Shown here: positions 16,765-26,432 of the stretch, in pieces
Position numbering within the stretch: position 1 is the stretch's first letter
Layout of the letters: each line of letters starts with the position of its first letter
DNA from: JBGMEA01 sp964444065
GTDB taxonomy: Bacteria; Bacillota; Clostridia; Eubacteriales; Anaerofustaceae
DNA: 64,000 nucleotides
Assembly (NCBI GenBank): GCA_964444065.1
Contig: CAYUFL010000006.1
Span: 1 to 64,000 of the forward strand
Direction: 5' to 3'
Made by a program: the position numbers and the translations under genes
The notes under the pieces: model-generated
Told to the model about the DNA's origin: nothing
Database searches by the model: none
The model's input: the letters and a program-made list of their open reading frames with translations, nothing else

Positions 16765-18810
16765 TTACTTGATTTCTCGCATATAAGTTCCTCGTGTAAT
16801 GCCTTCTCGGACACCCCCGTTTTGGTATTCCGATAAAACAGCCTTGCACTGCGCCGCATTTTCATTCGTAAACTGCAGCAGAATAAAATCAAAAATCCGT
16901 AATTTTTCACGCTTGTCGGCATAGTAAATTGCTTCACTGTTAAAAATCTCGCATACCCCGTTGTCGCAAGCAACACGAAATTGTTTCCCTTTCCGATCTG
17001 TCAGCAGGCAATCTTTATTTCTGCATCCGCTTTCAATCTTCACCGGGCAATTTCGTGTAATCATTAACGGGAAATATCCGTATGCCACAATCCCGACAGG
17101 GATCACCCTGTGCATCGTTTTCATTCGTTGAAACTGCAATTCGGCTGACAATACACATTCCTCCGCACCGAGTCTCTCAATTTCTGCCAAAGCAAGTGAA
17201 TTTGCAATATTTGCGCCGAAGCCCGCAGTGATATGAAAACCGGCTTCTTTTGCAAGCAGTAATTTTCCGACTGTATGGCACATTGCACGGGAAATACCGG
17301 ACGCGCGAACAAACTGCAATTCCCTCTTTATCGCAGACTCTTCCTCGAAACTGACACGCGGCAGTTCAACTCCGATTTTTTCGCGGTATTGATCTATCAA
17401 CGATGAATCCGCTTGCCGCAGAGAATACAAAGGCAGATATAACCTGTCTACGCACTGCAGCATATCTTCGGTGAGCTGATGAATACCCGAAAGACGGATA
17501 TTTATTTTAGGAGCTATCAATTTCCGTTGAACCGGAGCGGCATTCGTTTGCGGAATGTATGAATGATATCTTCGTGGTTCACGAAAACAGCGTATTTGAT
17601 CCAGTTCTTCGCATGCCGCTCTTCGCACGGCATTCAGAGACGAAAGAGGCAGAAACAACTCACTTTCGGCTTCACCTTCGATGTGCTCTGCCATATAAGC
17701 AGTATCCCCCAGTTTTGAAAGCTGCGCTGTAATCTGTTCTTTTCCGATTGCTTTATTCAACGCTTGCTGACAAACATCGCCTTGCGTTACAACTTCATGC
17801 CCCTCCGTATCTTTTACAACCAAGCGGAACGGGAGATTTTTCTTTGCAGAGAAATACAGATACACCGGCACTTTCTGTGCATCTTTGATGCTTGCGTCCG
17901 CCTCCGCCTCCGATGTACGTTGTTTATCCTCTTCGCTTCGCACACCGAACATATCGGCACCCAGCCTGTTTTCGAAATAACCTTTCGTAAACCCGCCTCT
18001 GCTGAATACTTCGCCGAGAAATTTTTTATTGTATTTTTTCCCGTTCAAAGCGTCCCCAAATGCCGAAACAACGGATGAGACATAAGCCGCGCTTTTCATC
18101 CTGCCTTCGATTTTCAGTGAAGATATTCCGATTTCTTTCAGCCGTGGTATCCTATCAATCAATGACATATCTTTTAATGATAAATTATGCCTGTTCCGCT
18201 CCTCCATATAGAACGGCAACCGACATACCTGTGCACAAAGACCGCGGTTTCCGCTGCGTTCTCCGAGCGCACTGCTGAAGTAACACTGACCCGATATACA
18301 CATGCACAGAGCGCCGTGAACAAACACTTCCGTTTCGATTTTGCATTCTCCGGCAATACGCATCATTTCCGCATCACTCAGCTCTCTGGCCAATACAACG
18401 CGGCTGATCCCCATTGCCGCCAACATGCGGCAATCACTCACGTTGTGTGCACTCATTTGTGTAGATGCATGGATCGGCATGTCGGGACAAATTTCACGTA
18501 TCAGACGAATGACACCCAAATCCTGCACAATCAAAGCATCAACACCCACTTCTGCAAGAAAACGGATCTCTCCGGCGATTTCGCTTATTTCCGCATCGTA
18601 CATGATTGTATTCATTGTGATATATACTTTTTTCCCCCGAACATGCGCATAGCGAACTGCTTCTTGTGTTTCCTGCCGCGTAAAATTATTTGCGTTCCGT
18701 CTGGCATTCAAGGTTTTTCCGCCGAAATAAACAGCATCCGCTCCGGCATCAATTGCGTTTTTTAAAATATCGATACTCCCCGCGGGAGCCAAAATTTCCA
18801 TTGATTTCAT
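16765..18810 (-). CDS. Peptidase U32 family protein, RlhA/YdcP-like with C-terminal collagenase-like (DUF3656) domain
   Basis: 681 residues from the ATG at 18810 (AAGGAA eight bases upstream, protein starting MKSMEILAPAG). The U32 core includes GADAVYFGG, HASTQMSAHN, VLARELS and the signature ExFxHGALCMCISGQCYFSSAL...NRGLCAQVCR, whose Cys residues are thought to hold an Fe-S cluster. The long C-terminal part fits DUF3656. Homologues RlhA and TrhP hydroxylate 23S rRNA C2501 or tRNA U34 using prephenate. Two-domain proteins of about 650 residues are nearest RlhA. The name peptidase or collagenase is historic and probably wrong. Confidence 0.88.
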   Translation of the reverse strand: MKSMEILAPAGSIDILKNAIDAGADAVYFGGKTLNARRNANNFTRQETQEAVRYAHVRGKKVYITMNTIMYDAEISEIAGEIRFLAEVGVDALIVQDLGVIRLIREICPDMPIHASTQMSAHNVSDCRMLAAMGISRVVLARELSDAEMMRIAGECKIETEVFVHGALCMCISGQCYFSSALGERSGNRGLCAQVCRLPFYMEERNRHNLSLKDMSLIDRIPRLKEIGISSLKIEGRMKSAAYVSSVVSAFGDALNGKKYNKKFLGEVFSRGGFTKGYFENRLGADMFGVRSEEDKQRTSEAEADASIKDAQKVPVYLYFSAKKNLPFRLVVKDTEGHEVVTQGDVCQQALNKAIGKEQITAQLSKLGDTAYMAEHIEGEAESELFLPLSSLNAVRRAACEELDQIRCFREPRRYHSYIPQTNAAPVQRKLIAPKINIRLSGIHQLTEDMLQCVDRLYLPLYSLRQADSSLIDQYREKIGVELPRVSFEEESAIKRELQFVRASGISRAMCHTVGKLLLAKEAGFHITAGFGANIANSLALAEIERLGAEECVLSAELQFQRMKTMHRVIPVGIVAYGYFPLMITRNCPVKIESGCRNKDCLLTDRKGKQFRVACDNGVCEIFNSEAIYYADKREKLRIFDFILLQFTNENAAQCKAVLSEYQNGGVREGITRGTYMREIK

Positions 18811-18904
18811 TTCCGTTTCCTTTGCTTCATTATACATTCATCCGATTGCGAAACCAACGGTTCGGATCTACTTTATTTATTTCCGTGTATTAATATTAAA
18901 ATAC

Positions 18905-18934
18905 TTGAATTAGAATATTTGTTCGTATTATAAT
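18905..18934 (+). promoter_or_regulatory. dinB promoter with a LexA-like operator in the spacer
   Basis: TTGAAT at 18905-18910 and TATAAT at 18929-18934, 18-base spacer. The spacer holds AGAATATTTGTTCG (18912-18925), matching the Gram-positive LexA/DinR box CGAACRNRYGTTYG at 11 of 14 positions, with GAAT in place of the left GAAC. Binding there would block RNA polymerase, so SOS induction of dinB is likely. Confidence 0.68.
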
Positions 18935-18959
18935 GGTACCGTAAGAGGTGTTCGAACTC

Positions 18960-20219
18960 ATGAGCGACAACATTATATTCCACGTAGATGTAAACAGTGC
19001 CTTTCTCAGTTGGGAAGCGGCCTACCGAAAAGCGCGCGGTATTGATGGCACTGACCTGCGCGATATACCGAGTATTGTCGGCGGAGATATCGAAAAAAGG
19101 CGCGGCATTGTTCTTGCCAAATCTGTTCCCGCCAAAAAATACCAGATACAAACCGGGGAACCCGTAGTCGCGGCACTGCGCAAGTGTCCTTCCCTTGTCG
19201 TTGTACGCCCGACATATGGTCTTTACGCAAAAGCAAGCGAAAATTTCAGATCACTCTTGGAAGAATATTCTCCGATTGTCGAGCAATATTCCGTCGATGA
19301 ATGTTTTATGGATTGTACGCATGCAAAAAGTAAATTCAAAAATCCCGTCGATATAGCAAATGAAATTCGCATCAGAACAAAAGCCGAACTCGGATATACC
19401 GTCAATATCGGCATATCAAATAATAAATTACTTGCAAAGATGGCTTCCGAATTGGAAAAACCCGATAAAATACATACGCTCTTTCCACACGAAATTGCTG
19501 AAAAAATGTGGCCTTTGGATATCTCCGAATTGTTCATGGTCGGCAGACACACTTCTGCGGAGTTAAAATCACTCGGGATTCTGACCATCGGACAGCTCGC
19601 CGAGACAAGCCTGGATTTTCTGATCCGTCACTTTAAACGATCACGCGGGTTCATGCTGTATCAGTATGCCCGAGGTTTGGATTCTTCTGCTGTGAGCAAC
19701 AGACCGCTGCAGGCAAAAAGTGTCGGCAATTCAACAACGCTGCCGAAGGACATCAGCACCCGAACAGAGGCACTGCTTGTTATTCTCTCTCTGTGTGAAA
19801 CGGTGAGCAAACGTCTGCGGGAAAAATCACTGCACGGAAATCTGATATCTGTTTCCGTTAAAAATTTTGCTTTCCAATACGGCTCTTCGCAACGAAAAAT
19901 TTGCATGATGACAAATCAAACGCAAATGATTTATGAAGCATGCATTCCCATTTTTGATTCGATTTGGAACGGCGAATCAATCCGCCAACTTGGCATAAGT
20001 GTCAGCAATCTTTGCTGCAGCAACATCAGTCAAATGTCTCTTTTTGATATGGAGCGCGTTAATGAATTTTCAAAAATAGACCGAACGATCGATGAAATAC
20101 GTATCAAGCACGGCAACGGCAGCATCTTGAGAGGATCATTTGCACAAAGCAGCCACGCACCGATATGCGGAGGACCTCAGCAGGATGCAAATTTGCCTGT
20201 GCTGAAAAGTAATTTATGA
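18960..20219 (+). CDS. dinB: Y-family DNA polymerase (DNA polymerase IV)
   Basis: Translesion DNA synthesis polymerase, 419 residues. The ATG at 18960 has AAGAGGTG nine bases upstream; the longer GTG start overlaps that site. Catalytic motifs: IIFHVDVNSAFLSWEA (first metal Asp), YSVDECFMDCT (the DE pair) and the helix-hairpin-helix LGILTIGQLAE. The DVNSAFLSWEA and GGDIEKRRGIVLAKS forms are typical of the clostridial subgroup rather than E. coli DinB. The C-terminus ends with a short tail, and no clear beta-clamp motif stands out except QMSLFD near residue 362, which fits the QxxLF clamp-binding pattern. Expression is probably under LexA. Confidence 0.92.
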   Translation: MSDNIIFHVDVNSAFLSWEAAYRKARGIDGTDLRDIPSIVGGDIEKRRGIVLAKSVPAKKYQIQTGEPVVAALRKCPSLVVVRPTYGLYAKASENFRSLLEEYSPIVEQYSVDECFMDCTHAKSKFKNPVDIANEIRIRTKAELGYTVNIGISNNKLLAKMASELEKPDKIHTLFPHEIAEKMWPLDISELFMVGRHTSAELKSLGILTIGQLAETSLDFLIRHFKRSRGFMLYQYARGLDSSAVSNRPLQAKSVGNSTTLPKDISTRTEALLVILSLCETVSKRLREKSLHGNLISVSVKNFAFQYGSSQRKICMMTNQTQMIYEACIPIFDSIWNGESIRQLGISVSNLCCSNISQMSLFDMERVNEFSKIDRTIDEIRIKHGNGSILRGSFAQSSHAPICGGPQQDANLPVLKSNL

Positions 20220-20370
20220 TTTTGCATATAAAATGAAAAGAAAGCAATCTATAATCGAGCCGGTTCGGAAATCAAATACGACGCAATTGACATCTTTATA
20301 AAAAATTTAAGCCTATTTGCGGATTCACCATGATAAAAAAAATAGCATCGCAAAAGTATCTTAATAAAAA

Positions 20371-20396
20371 AAGATGGATGATATCATCCATCTTTT
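20371..20396. terminator. Terminator between dinB and the membrane protein gene
   Basis: Perfect 24-base palindrome, half AAGATGGATGAT, with a seven-T tract on the minus strand and a shorter T-run on the plus strand, so mainly a terminator for the minus-strand gene but possibly used by dinB too. The 150 bases after dinB hold nothing else recognised. Confidence 0.85.
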
Positions 20397-20404
20397 CATC
20401 GTAA

Positions 20405-21970
20405 TCAGTTCTGCTCGTCAATCTGCCATTCACCGAGATAAAGTGCTCCATACTCTTCACATTTTTCAAGAAGCAATTGATTCAAATACTCGATCCGTCT
20501 GGACGAAATATAAGAACTTGCCTCATACTCGCCGTAATACCGATACTCCTCGTTCAAACAATTGGACTCGTCAAACGAAGCATATTTCAGATTGAAGCCA
20601 TAAAATTTGATCAAATGCTCAAAATCGATGGGATCATTTTTATCCTTAAAATTGACAAAAAAACCGATTTGATATTCCTGATCGAATGAGGCACCTTTTT
20701 TGAACAATTCTTCAATATAACTTCTGCTTACAATCGCACACAGTTCTTTTTCGTTCGGATACAGCCGCTCGTCAAATAACTTCCACTGCGCATCTTCCCT
20801 GCATTCCAATACAGTCATTTCGTATCCGATCTTTTTCACTCTCGCATCCAACGCTTCCGTCAATTTGCTTATTAACGCAGCTTTTGTGTAAACATAAAAA
20901 ACGATTTGATTATCCTGTATTTGCGTTGTGTAACCGACAAACACAGAATCATAACTTAAAGACAGCAACACAAAGCTGCGAAGCATCCGGATAAAATGCT
21001 TGGGACGTTTATGGTAATCTGCAAAGCCGACGGCAAAAATCAGCGCAAGATTCAAGTCGGTAATCGGTGCATATTCGGACACAAACAAATCTACCGTAAT
21101 ACACTCTTCATCCCGCTCGTACATCTGAACATTACTGTAATAGAATTCGTTATGTATCAAATAAAAAACAGTAAACACACAAAGTCCGACAAGAAAGAAA
21201 ATCAGTATTTTATATGCAAACAAATATTGCGAAAACGGGTGGTTTTCACTGAAAAAATACAAATGAATGAAATAAAAGATGAGCAACGACGTCCATGCAA
21301 TAAACGCAGGAGCCGCAGACCGACGAAAGCCCGTCAAAAAAAACATAATCGAATACAATATCAGGCACACAAAAAACAATTTATCATACAACGCATCAAT
21401 ATGAAAAACCGAAAATGCCTTATTGATCAGTCCTTCTATTCCGATCGCACCGATTGCAATCATGATGAAAATACGTATTAACGTTTTGGATATCGGTTGA
21501 TTTAAGATGCTGTTCGGTTGCGACCAAAACCATTCATATATCGCATCACGGCGATATACTTTAAAATCATTTCCGTCTTTTGCACCTTTGGCTTCCAAAT
21601 AAGCAATCAGCTTATTGGCGACGCGCATCGGAATCTGATATTTAAAATCAATCAGCAGCAATATCATCCCAAATAGCGAAGAAATTGAAAGTGCCAGATA
21701 TTGATCGTTGATTATCGCCTTATGTAAAATAATATAAAGCAGATACGAAACGAAAGCAATGATCAAGACGGAGAAGCACGAGACACAAATCTTTACTCCG
21801 TTATGAAAATCTGCGAGGTACACAATCGTTCCGACCACGGCAGACATTGACAATACGCTCAATCCGACAAATGTAAAGTTGGGCATATTCAGCAGAAAAA
21901 CACCCAGCAATAAATTGCTGAATATGAAGATCATAAAAATAATTACTTTGTTTCGACTGATTGTATCCAT
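20405..21970 (-). CDS. Multi-pass membrane protein with DUF695-like and RraB-like C-terminal region
   Basis: 521 residues. The N-terminal 270 residues hold about eight to nine hydrophobic helices in two groups, separated by a polar stretch (about 110-160). The soluble C-terminal part has two pieces. One (about 285-400) has the pattern VDLFV...FVGYTTQIQDNQIVFYVYTK then REDAQWKLFDERLYPNEKE, which resembles DUF695. The other (about 410-520) has LFKKGASFDQEYQIGFFVNF, a GFN strand and EEYGALYLGEW-like ending, which resembles the RraB (RNase E inhibitor) fold. DUF695 and RraB domains are known to occur together in soluble proteins; a membrane-anchored version is unusual. Function unknown. It overlaps no neighbour and precedes the TRIC gene's operon partner position. 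Confidence 0.5.
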   Translation of the reverse strand: MDTISRNKVIIFMIFIFSNLLLGVFLLNMPNFTFVGLSVLSMSAVVGTIVYLADFHNGVKICVSCFSVLIIAFVSYLLYIILHKAIINDQYLALSISSLFGMILLLIDFKYQIPMRVANKLIAYLEAKGAKDGNDFKVYRRDAIYEWFWSQPNSILNQPISKTLIRIFIMIAIGAIGIEGLINKAFSVFHIDALYDKLFFVCLILYSIMFFLTGFRRSAAPAFIAWTSLLIFYFIHLYFFSENHPFSQYLFAYKILIFFLVGLCVFTVFYLIHNEFYYSNVQMYERDEECITVDLFVSEYAPITDLNLALIFAVGFADYHKRPKHFIRMLRSFVLLSLSYDSVFVGYTTQIQDNQIVFYVYTKAALISKLTEALDARVKKIGYEMTVLECREDAQWKLFDERLYPNEKELCAIVSRSYIEELFKKGASFDQEYQIGFFVNFKDKNDPIDFEHLIKFYGFNLKYASFDESNCLNEEYRYYGEYEASSYISSRRIEYLNQLLLEKCEEYGALYLGEWQIDEQN

Positions 21971-21983
21971 GCTTCACCGTAAT

Positions 21984-22586
21984 TTATTTGATTTTGATAA
22001 TAGGTAAATTAATATTGCGGAAATAACAGTACATGCGTATCAGGACAACGAGCATAATTGCACAATATCCGCTGAGTTGCAAACCCATCAAAGGCGAGGT
22101 GAACCATAAAAAGATAATTCCAACCAATGCTGCAACCGCATAAACATCCTTATGCAAAACAGCAGGTAATTCACCGCTGAGCAAATCTTTTAAAATCCCG
22201 CCCCCGATACCTGTCATTAATGAAACGAAAATAAATCCCGAAAATGTATAAGACGCATTCATTGCCTTTATTCCCGCATCGACCGAAAATGCACCCAAAC
22301 CGATTGCGTCGAGCATGATGACAAAAGCATTCAATTGAAATTGTTTACGCAGTAAAATTATAATGGTTGCAGAAATTAATGCGGTGATCAAAACAATGTT
22401 GTTGGAAAAAAATAACGGAGTTCCCCTGTCCATCACCACATCTCTGATGATCCCTCCGCCAACAGCTGTCGTAATTGCCAAGATATAAACTCCAAACAAG
22501 TCCATATGTTTCTGCATTGCCTGATAGGCTCCGGCAGCAGCAAATGTTATGACACCGATCATTTCAAAAAGACTCATGATACTCAA
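21984..22586 (-). CDS. TRIC/UPF0126-family membrane protein (YicG-like cation channel)
   Basis: About 200 residues with seven hydrophobic helices arranged as an internal duplication: AVGGGIIRDVVMDRGTP in the first half and GIGGGILKDLLSGELP in the second, the glycine-rich kinks of trimeric intracellular cation channels. Prokaryotic TRIC proteins conduct K+ or other monovalent cations; the older name is glycine transporter. AGAGGTG lies nine bases before a TTG at 22586, so that start is used; a GTG at 22598 has no site and an ATG at 22577 is too far from it. It is followed by the DUF695/RraB-like gene after 13 bases. Confidence 0.85.
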   Translation of the reverse strand: MSIMSLFEMIGVITFAAAGAYQAMQKHMDLFGVYILAITTAVGGGIIRDVVMDRGTPLFFSNNIVLITALISATIIILLRKQFQLNAFVIMLDAIGLGAFSVDAGIKAMNASYTFSGFIFVSLMTGIGGGILKDLLSGELPAVLHKDVYAVAALVGIIFLWFTSPLMGLQLSGYCAIMLVVLIRMYCYFRNINLPIIKIK

Positions 22587-22713
22587 TGATACTGACACCT
22601 CTGTAAATATAATATTATTTTAACATACAATTATTTTCGTCAATAGCAAAGCGTCAATTTTATTGCTATATTTGAATAGTTTTTTTAGTTTTTCCCTTAT
22701 CAATCTTAAATAC

Positions 22714-22742
22714 AAAAAAAGAAGCCCTTATACAAGGGCTTC
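22714..22742 (-). terminator. Terminator of the oppBCDFA operon
   Basis: Stem GAAGCCCTT/AAGGGCTTC with a four-base loop, followed on the minus strand by seven T. It lies 12 bases after the oppA stop. Confidence 0.93.
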
Positions 22743-22754
22743 CACGGAATCAAC

Positions 22755-24335
22755 TTAGTTCATTGTCGCATACATAAAGTATTTGAATCCAAGCGGAGAA
22801 GAATAGAATCCTTCCACTTTCGAGCTAAGCATAAAGATATCTACATAATAGTAAATCGGTGCAATCGCATTATCACCCATCAGAATGTCTTCTGCTTCAT
22901 GCATCATTTTGAAACGCTTGTCTCTATCTGTTTCGACTATGATCTGTGAGATCAATGCATCAAAATCAGCATTGGACCACTGTGCATCATTGTTTCCGCT
23001 TCCTGTTACGAACAGGCTGAGGAATGTGTACGGGTCGTTGTAATCGCCCAACCATCCATCGCGGCAAATTGAATAATCGCCTTTCTTTCTGGTTTCAAGG
23101 AACGTATTCCATTCCTGAGTAGCGATTGTGCAGTTGATACCGAGTTCATCCTTCCACATCTGCTGTAAAGCTTCAGCGATCGCGACATGACCGGTACCGT
23201 TGTTTGTGAGGTATTCGAAGGTCGGGAATCCGGCACCGTTCGGGTAACCAGCTTCAGAAAGAAGTGTACGTGCCTTGTCACAGTTTGCTTTATATTGAGC
23301 AGCTTCAACTGAGTAATAGTCGCCGCCTACCGTACGGAAATCTTTTGTCGTATCCGAATCGGCAAGTCCGCTCGGTACAAATGCAGCAGCAGGAAGCTGA
23401 CCTGCTTTTCCGATCTGTGCTACAATATAGTTACGGTCGATTACGAGCGAAAGTGCTTCTCTTACTTTTTCATTGTCGAAAGGAGCTTTTTGTGTGTTGA
23501 AGCACACATAATAGGTACCCAACTGACCTTGTTTATGGAATTCAGCATTTGAACTCAACGCATCAATTTCATCCTGCGGAACAGAATCGATGAATTTAAG
23601 TTCTCCTGACTGGAACGCTGCCAATTGAGCATTATCATCATCCATCAGAACGAATTTAATTGACTTCGGTCCGAGTGATTTCACATCATAGTAATTTTCA
23701 TTCTGAGCATAGAGCATATAAGCGTCATGGCTCCATTCTTTCAGAACATATGGTCCGTTACAGATATAGGTACTCGGATCAAGTGCCCATCCGTCCGGAT
23801 TCGCTTCGACAACGTCTTCTCTGACAGGCATATATGCCGGGAAAGCAACCAGTTCAAGGAAATACTGACTCGGTGCGTTTAATACTACCTGCAATGTCGT
23901 ATCGTTTACGGCAGTTACATCGAGTGTACCATCTTCGTATCCTTTGATTGCTTCAAACATGTATGCATAGTCAGCTGCAGTTTCGGGAGCAATTGCTCTG
24001 TTCCACGAATACACAAAATCCTTTGCTGTCACTTTTTGTCCGTCTGACCATTTAATATCATCACGCAATTTGAACGTGTAGGTCAATCCGTCAGCACTGA
24101 CAGTGTAGGAAGCAGCCTGTCCGGGTACTGATTTTCCGGTTTCGTCCAACTTATACAGTCCTTCAAAAGCATGGATAATCAGTGTTGCGCCGTCAACCGA
24201 AGAGTTGAGAGCCGGGTCGATCGTTGCCGGTTCAGGTCCGGCGCAAACGTCGAGTTCATCTACTTTTTTGCCGCTGCAGCCAAAAATAGAAAAGACCATT
24301 AAACCGGTAAGCAAGATCACTACTAGTTTTTTCAT
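22755..24335 (-). CDS. oppA: Oligopeptide ABC transporter substrate-binding lipoprotein
   Basis: 526 residues from the ATG at 24335 (GAAGGAGG six bases upstream). The signal peptide MKKLVVILLTGLMVFSIFGC ends in a lipobox with Cys20, so it is a lipoprotein on the outer face of the membrane. The mature part matches the OppA/DppE SBP-5 family: PATIDPALNSSVDGATLI, FKLRDDIKWSDGQKVTAKDFVYSWNRA (the family signature), NGPYVLKEW and YNDPYTFLSLF. It is last in oppB-C-D-F-A with 62 bases after oppF, and closes with a terminator. Peptide selectivity cannot be told. Confidence 0.94.
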   Translation of the reverse strand: MKKLVVILLTGLMVFSIFGCSGKKVDELDVCAGPEPATIDPALNSSVDGATLIIHAFEGLYKLDETGKSVPGQAASYTVSADGLTYTFKLRDDIKWSDGQKVTAKDFVYSWNRAIAPETAADYAYMFEAIKGYEDGTLDVTAVNDTTLQVVLNAPSQYFLELVAFPAYMPVREDVVEANPDGWALDPSTYICNGPYVLKEWSHDAYMLYAQNENYYDVKSLGPKSIKFVLMDDDNAQLAAFQSGELKFIDSVPQDEIDALSSNAEFHKQGQLGTYYVCFNTQKAPFDNEKVREALSLVIDRNYIVAQIGKAGQLPAAAFVPSGLADSDTTKDFRTVGGDYYSVEAAQYKANCDKARTLLSEAGYPNGAGFPTFEYLTNNGTGHVAIAEALQQMWKDELGINCTIATQEWNTFLETRKKGDYSICRDGWLGDYNDPYTFLSLFVTGSGNNDAQWSNADFDALISQIIVETDRDKRFKMMHEAEDILMGDNAIAPIYYYVDIFMLSSKVEGFYSSPLGFKYFMYATMN

Positions 24336-24397
24336 TTTTTCCTCCTTCTTAATTAAGAAAAGTTTATAACAATTGCTCAGCAATTATTAACAATAAA

Positions 24398-25360
24398 TTA
24401 TTGCACATGATGGCATGCGACAAAATGGTTGGTACCGTAATCCTTAAATTCGGGTTCCTGCTGTGCACAGATTTCACTCGCAATCGGACATCTCGTTCTG
24501 AATCTGCACCCCGAAGGCGGATTCAGCGGGCTTGGGACATCGCCCTGCAGTACAATTCTGTGCATTTGTTCACTCAATTTGGGATCCGCGATCGGTATCG
24601 CCGACAGCAGGGATTTGGTATAAGGGTGCAACGGATTTTTATATAGTTCCTCGCTGGTTGCCAGTTCCACCATTTTCCCCAAATACATGACACCTACACG
24701 ATTACTGATGTGTTTTACAATAGAAAGGTCGTGTGCGATAAACAGATAAGTCAAACCCATATCTCGCTGCAAATCTTCAAACATATTGATAATCTGCGCC
24801 TGAATCGATACATCCAATGCAGAGATCGGTTCATCACAGATAATAAATTCAGGATTAACTGCCAATGCCCGTGCGATTCCGATACGCTGTCGTTGCCCAC
24901 CGGAAAATTCGTGCGGAAATCTTGTAGCATGTTCGCTGTTCAGTCCGACTTTATCCAAAAGACTGATGATCATGTCTCTTCGCTCTTGTTTGGACGATGC
25001 GAGTTTATGAATATCGATAGGCTCACCCACAATATCTCCGACTGTCATACGGGGATTTAATGAGGCGTAAGGATCTTGAAATACGATTTGCATTTTTCGG
25101 CGGTAAGGCAGCATATTTACATTTGTAATATCAACACCGTCGTAAATGATTTTCCCTTCGGTCGGCTCGTAAAGACGCAGAATCGTCCGTCCCACAGTTG
25201 TTTTGCCGCAGCCGCTTTCTCCGACCAACCCTAACGTTTCGCCCTCGTTGATGAAAAAAGAAACATCATCGACCGCTTTCACATAATTCATTTTTTTGAA
25301 GCCTGATTTTACAGGGAAATATTGTTTTAATGACTCGATTTCTAACAGTTTTTTTTCCAT
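24398..25360 (-). CDS. oppF: Oligopeptide ABC transporter ATP-binding protein OppF
   Basis: 320 residues. Walker A GESGCGKT, Q-loop VFQDPYASLNPRMT, signature SGGQRQRIGIARAL, Walker B FIICDEPISALD and the switch His in FIAHDLS are all present, so ATP hydrolysis is expected. The C-terminal oligopeptide-transporter extension contains CRFRTRCPIASEICAQQEP, with the Cys cluster known in OppD/F and DppD/F (Fe-S or zinc proposed). It starts one base after the oppD stop codon and pairs with OppD to energise OppBC. Confidence 0.95.
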   Translation of the reverse strand: MEKKLLEIESLKQYFPVKSGFKKMNYVKAVDDVSFFINEGETLGLVGESGCGKTTVGRTILRLYEPTEGKIIYDGVDITNVNMLPYRRKMQIVFQDPYASLNPRMTVGDIVGEPIDIHKLASSKQERRDMIISLLDKVGLNSEHATRFPHEFSGGQRQRIGIARALAVNPEFIICDEPISALDVSIQAQIINMFEDLQRDMGLTYLFIAHDLSIVKHISNRVGVMYLGKMVELATSEELYKNPLHPYTKSLLSAIPIADPKLSEQMHRIVLQGDVPSPLNPPSGCRFRTRCPIASEICAQQEPEFKDYGTNHFVACHHVQ

Positions 25361-25361
25361 T

Positions 25362-26423
25362 CTACTTCCCTTCTTGCTCCATCAACTCTTTCTGATTTAA
25401 CCAACACGCAGACGAATGTGTTTCGCTCAGCTCCGTCATCGGCGGATACTCTCTGAGACAAATCTTCATACAATGGGCGCATCTTGGGGCAAAGGAACAC
25501 CCGGGAGGTAAGTTGAGTAAGTCAACCGGAGAACCTTCAATCGGAATCAATCGTTCTTTTTCACTGGCATTGATTTTTGGTATCGAATTTAAAAGTCCGA
25601 TTGTATAAGGATGGTTTGTTTTGTAGAATATTTCATCCGATTTGCCGCGTTCGACAATTTTACCGGCATACATAACAATAATATTTTCGCACATTCCCGC
25701 AACAACGCCCAGATCATGCGTAATCAAAATGATTGACATTCCGATTTTTTCTTTTAATTCAGAAAGAAGCTCGAGTATCTGTGCTTGGATTGTCACATCC
25801 AGTGCTGTGGTCGGTTCGTCCGCAACCAAAAGTTTCGGTTCGCAGGCCAAAGCCATCGCGATCATAACACGTTGTCTCATGCCTCCGGAAAACTCATGCG
25901 GATATTGACGCATTCTGTTTTCGGGTTCATTCATGCCGACCAAACGAAGTAATTCCAAAGCCCGTTCGTTTGCTTCATCTTTGGTTTTATCGGTATGTCT
26001 CAGAATTACTTCTGTCAACTGATTCCCGATTGTAAAAACAGGATTTAATGACGTCATGGGATCTTGGAAGATAAAGCTGATCTGATTGCCCCGAATGTTC
26101 TGCAATTCGGATTCACTCATGCCGACAATATTCTGTCCGTCGAAAATGATCGATCCCCCGACAACCTTGCCCGGGTTTTCGGTTAATCCCAAAATCGAAT
26201 AAGCTTCAACACTCTTGCCGCTTCCCGATTCACCGACGATGCCGATAATATCTCCGTATTTTAAGCTGTATGAAATTCCGTCGACTGCCTTTACTTCTCC
26301 TTGATGCGTAAAGAATGATATCTTTAAATCTTTTATATCCAATAATTTTGATTTATCATATTCCGGATGGGCAGCATATCCCATATTTTCCCCTGCCGCA
26401 TTTTCTGTTTTCTTGATACTCAT
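25362..26423 (-). CDS. oppD: Oligopeptide ABC transporter ATP-binding protein OppD
   Basis: 353 residues. Walker A GESGSGKS, Q-loop FQDPMTSLNPVFT, signature SGGMRQRVMIAMAL, Walker B LLVADEPTTALD, switch ITHDLG. The C-terminal CSFAPRCAHCMKIC cluster matches the OppD/DppD subfamily. The N-terminal 25 residues before LLDIKDLKISF are longer than usual, so the true start may be a little downstream; the listed ATG is ten bases after the oppC gene end. Partner of OppF. Confidence 0.94.
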   Translation of the reverse strand: MSIKKTENAAGENMGYAAHPEYDKSKLLDIKDLKISFFTHQGEVKAVDGISYSLKYGDIIGIVGESGSGKSVEAYSILGLTENPGKVVGGSIIFDGQNIVGMSESELQNIRGNQISFIFQDPMTSLNPVFTIGNQLTEVILRHTDKTKDEANERALELLRLVGMNEPENRMRQYPHEFSGGMRQRVMIAMALACEPKLLVADEPTTALDVTIQAQILELLSELKEKIGMSIILITHDLGVVAGMCENIIVMYAGKIVERGKSDEIFYKTNHPYTIGLLNSIPKINASEKERLIPIEGSPVDLLNLPPGCSFAPRCAHCMKICLREYPPMTELSETHSSACWLNQKELMEQEGK

Positions 26424-26432
26424 TGTCTATAC

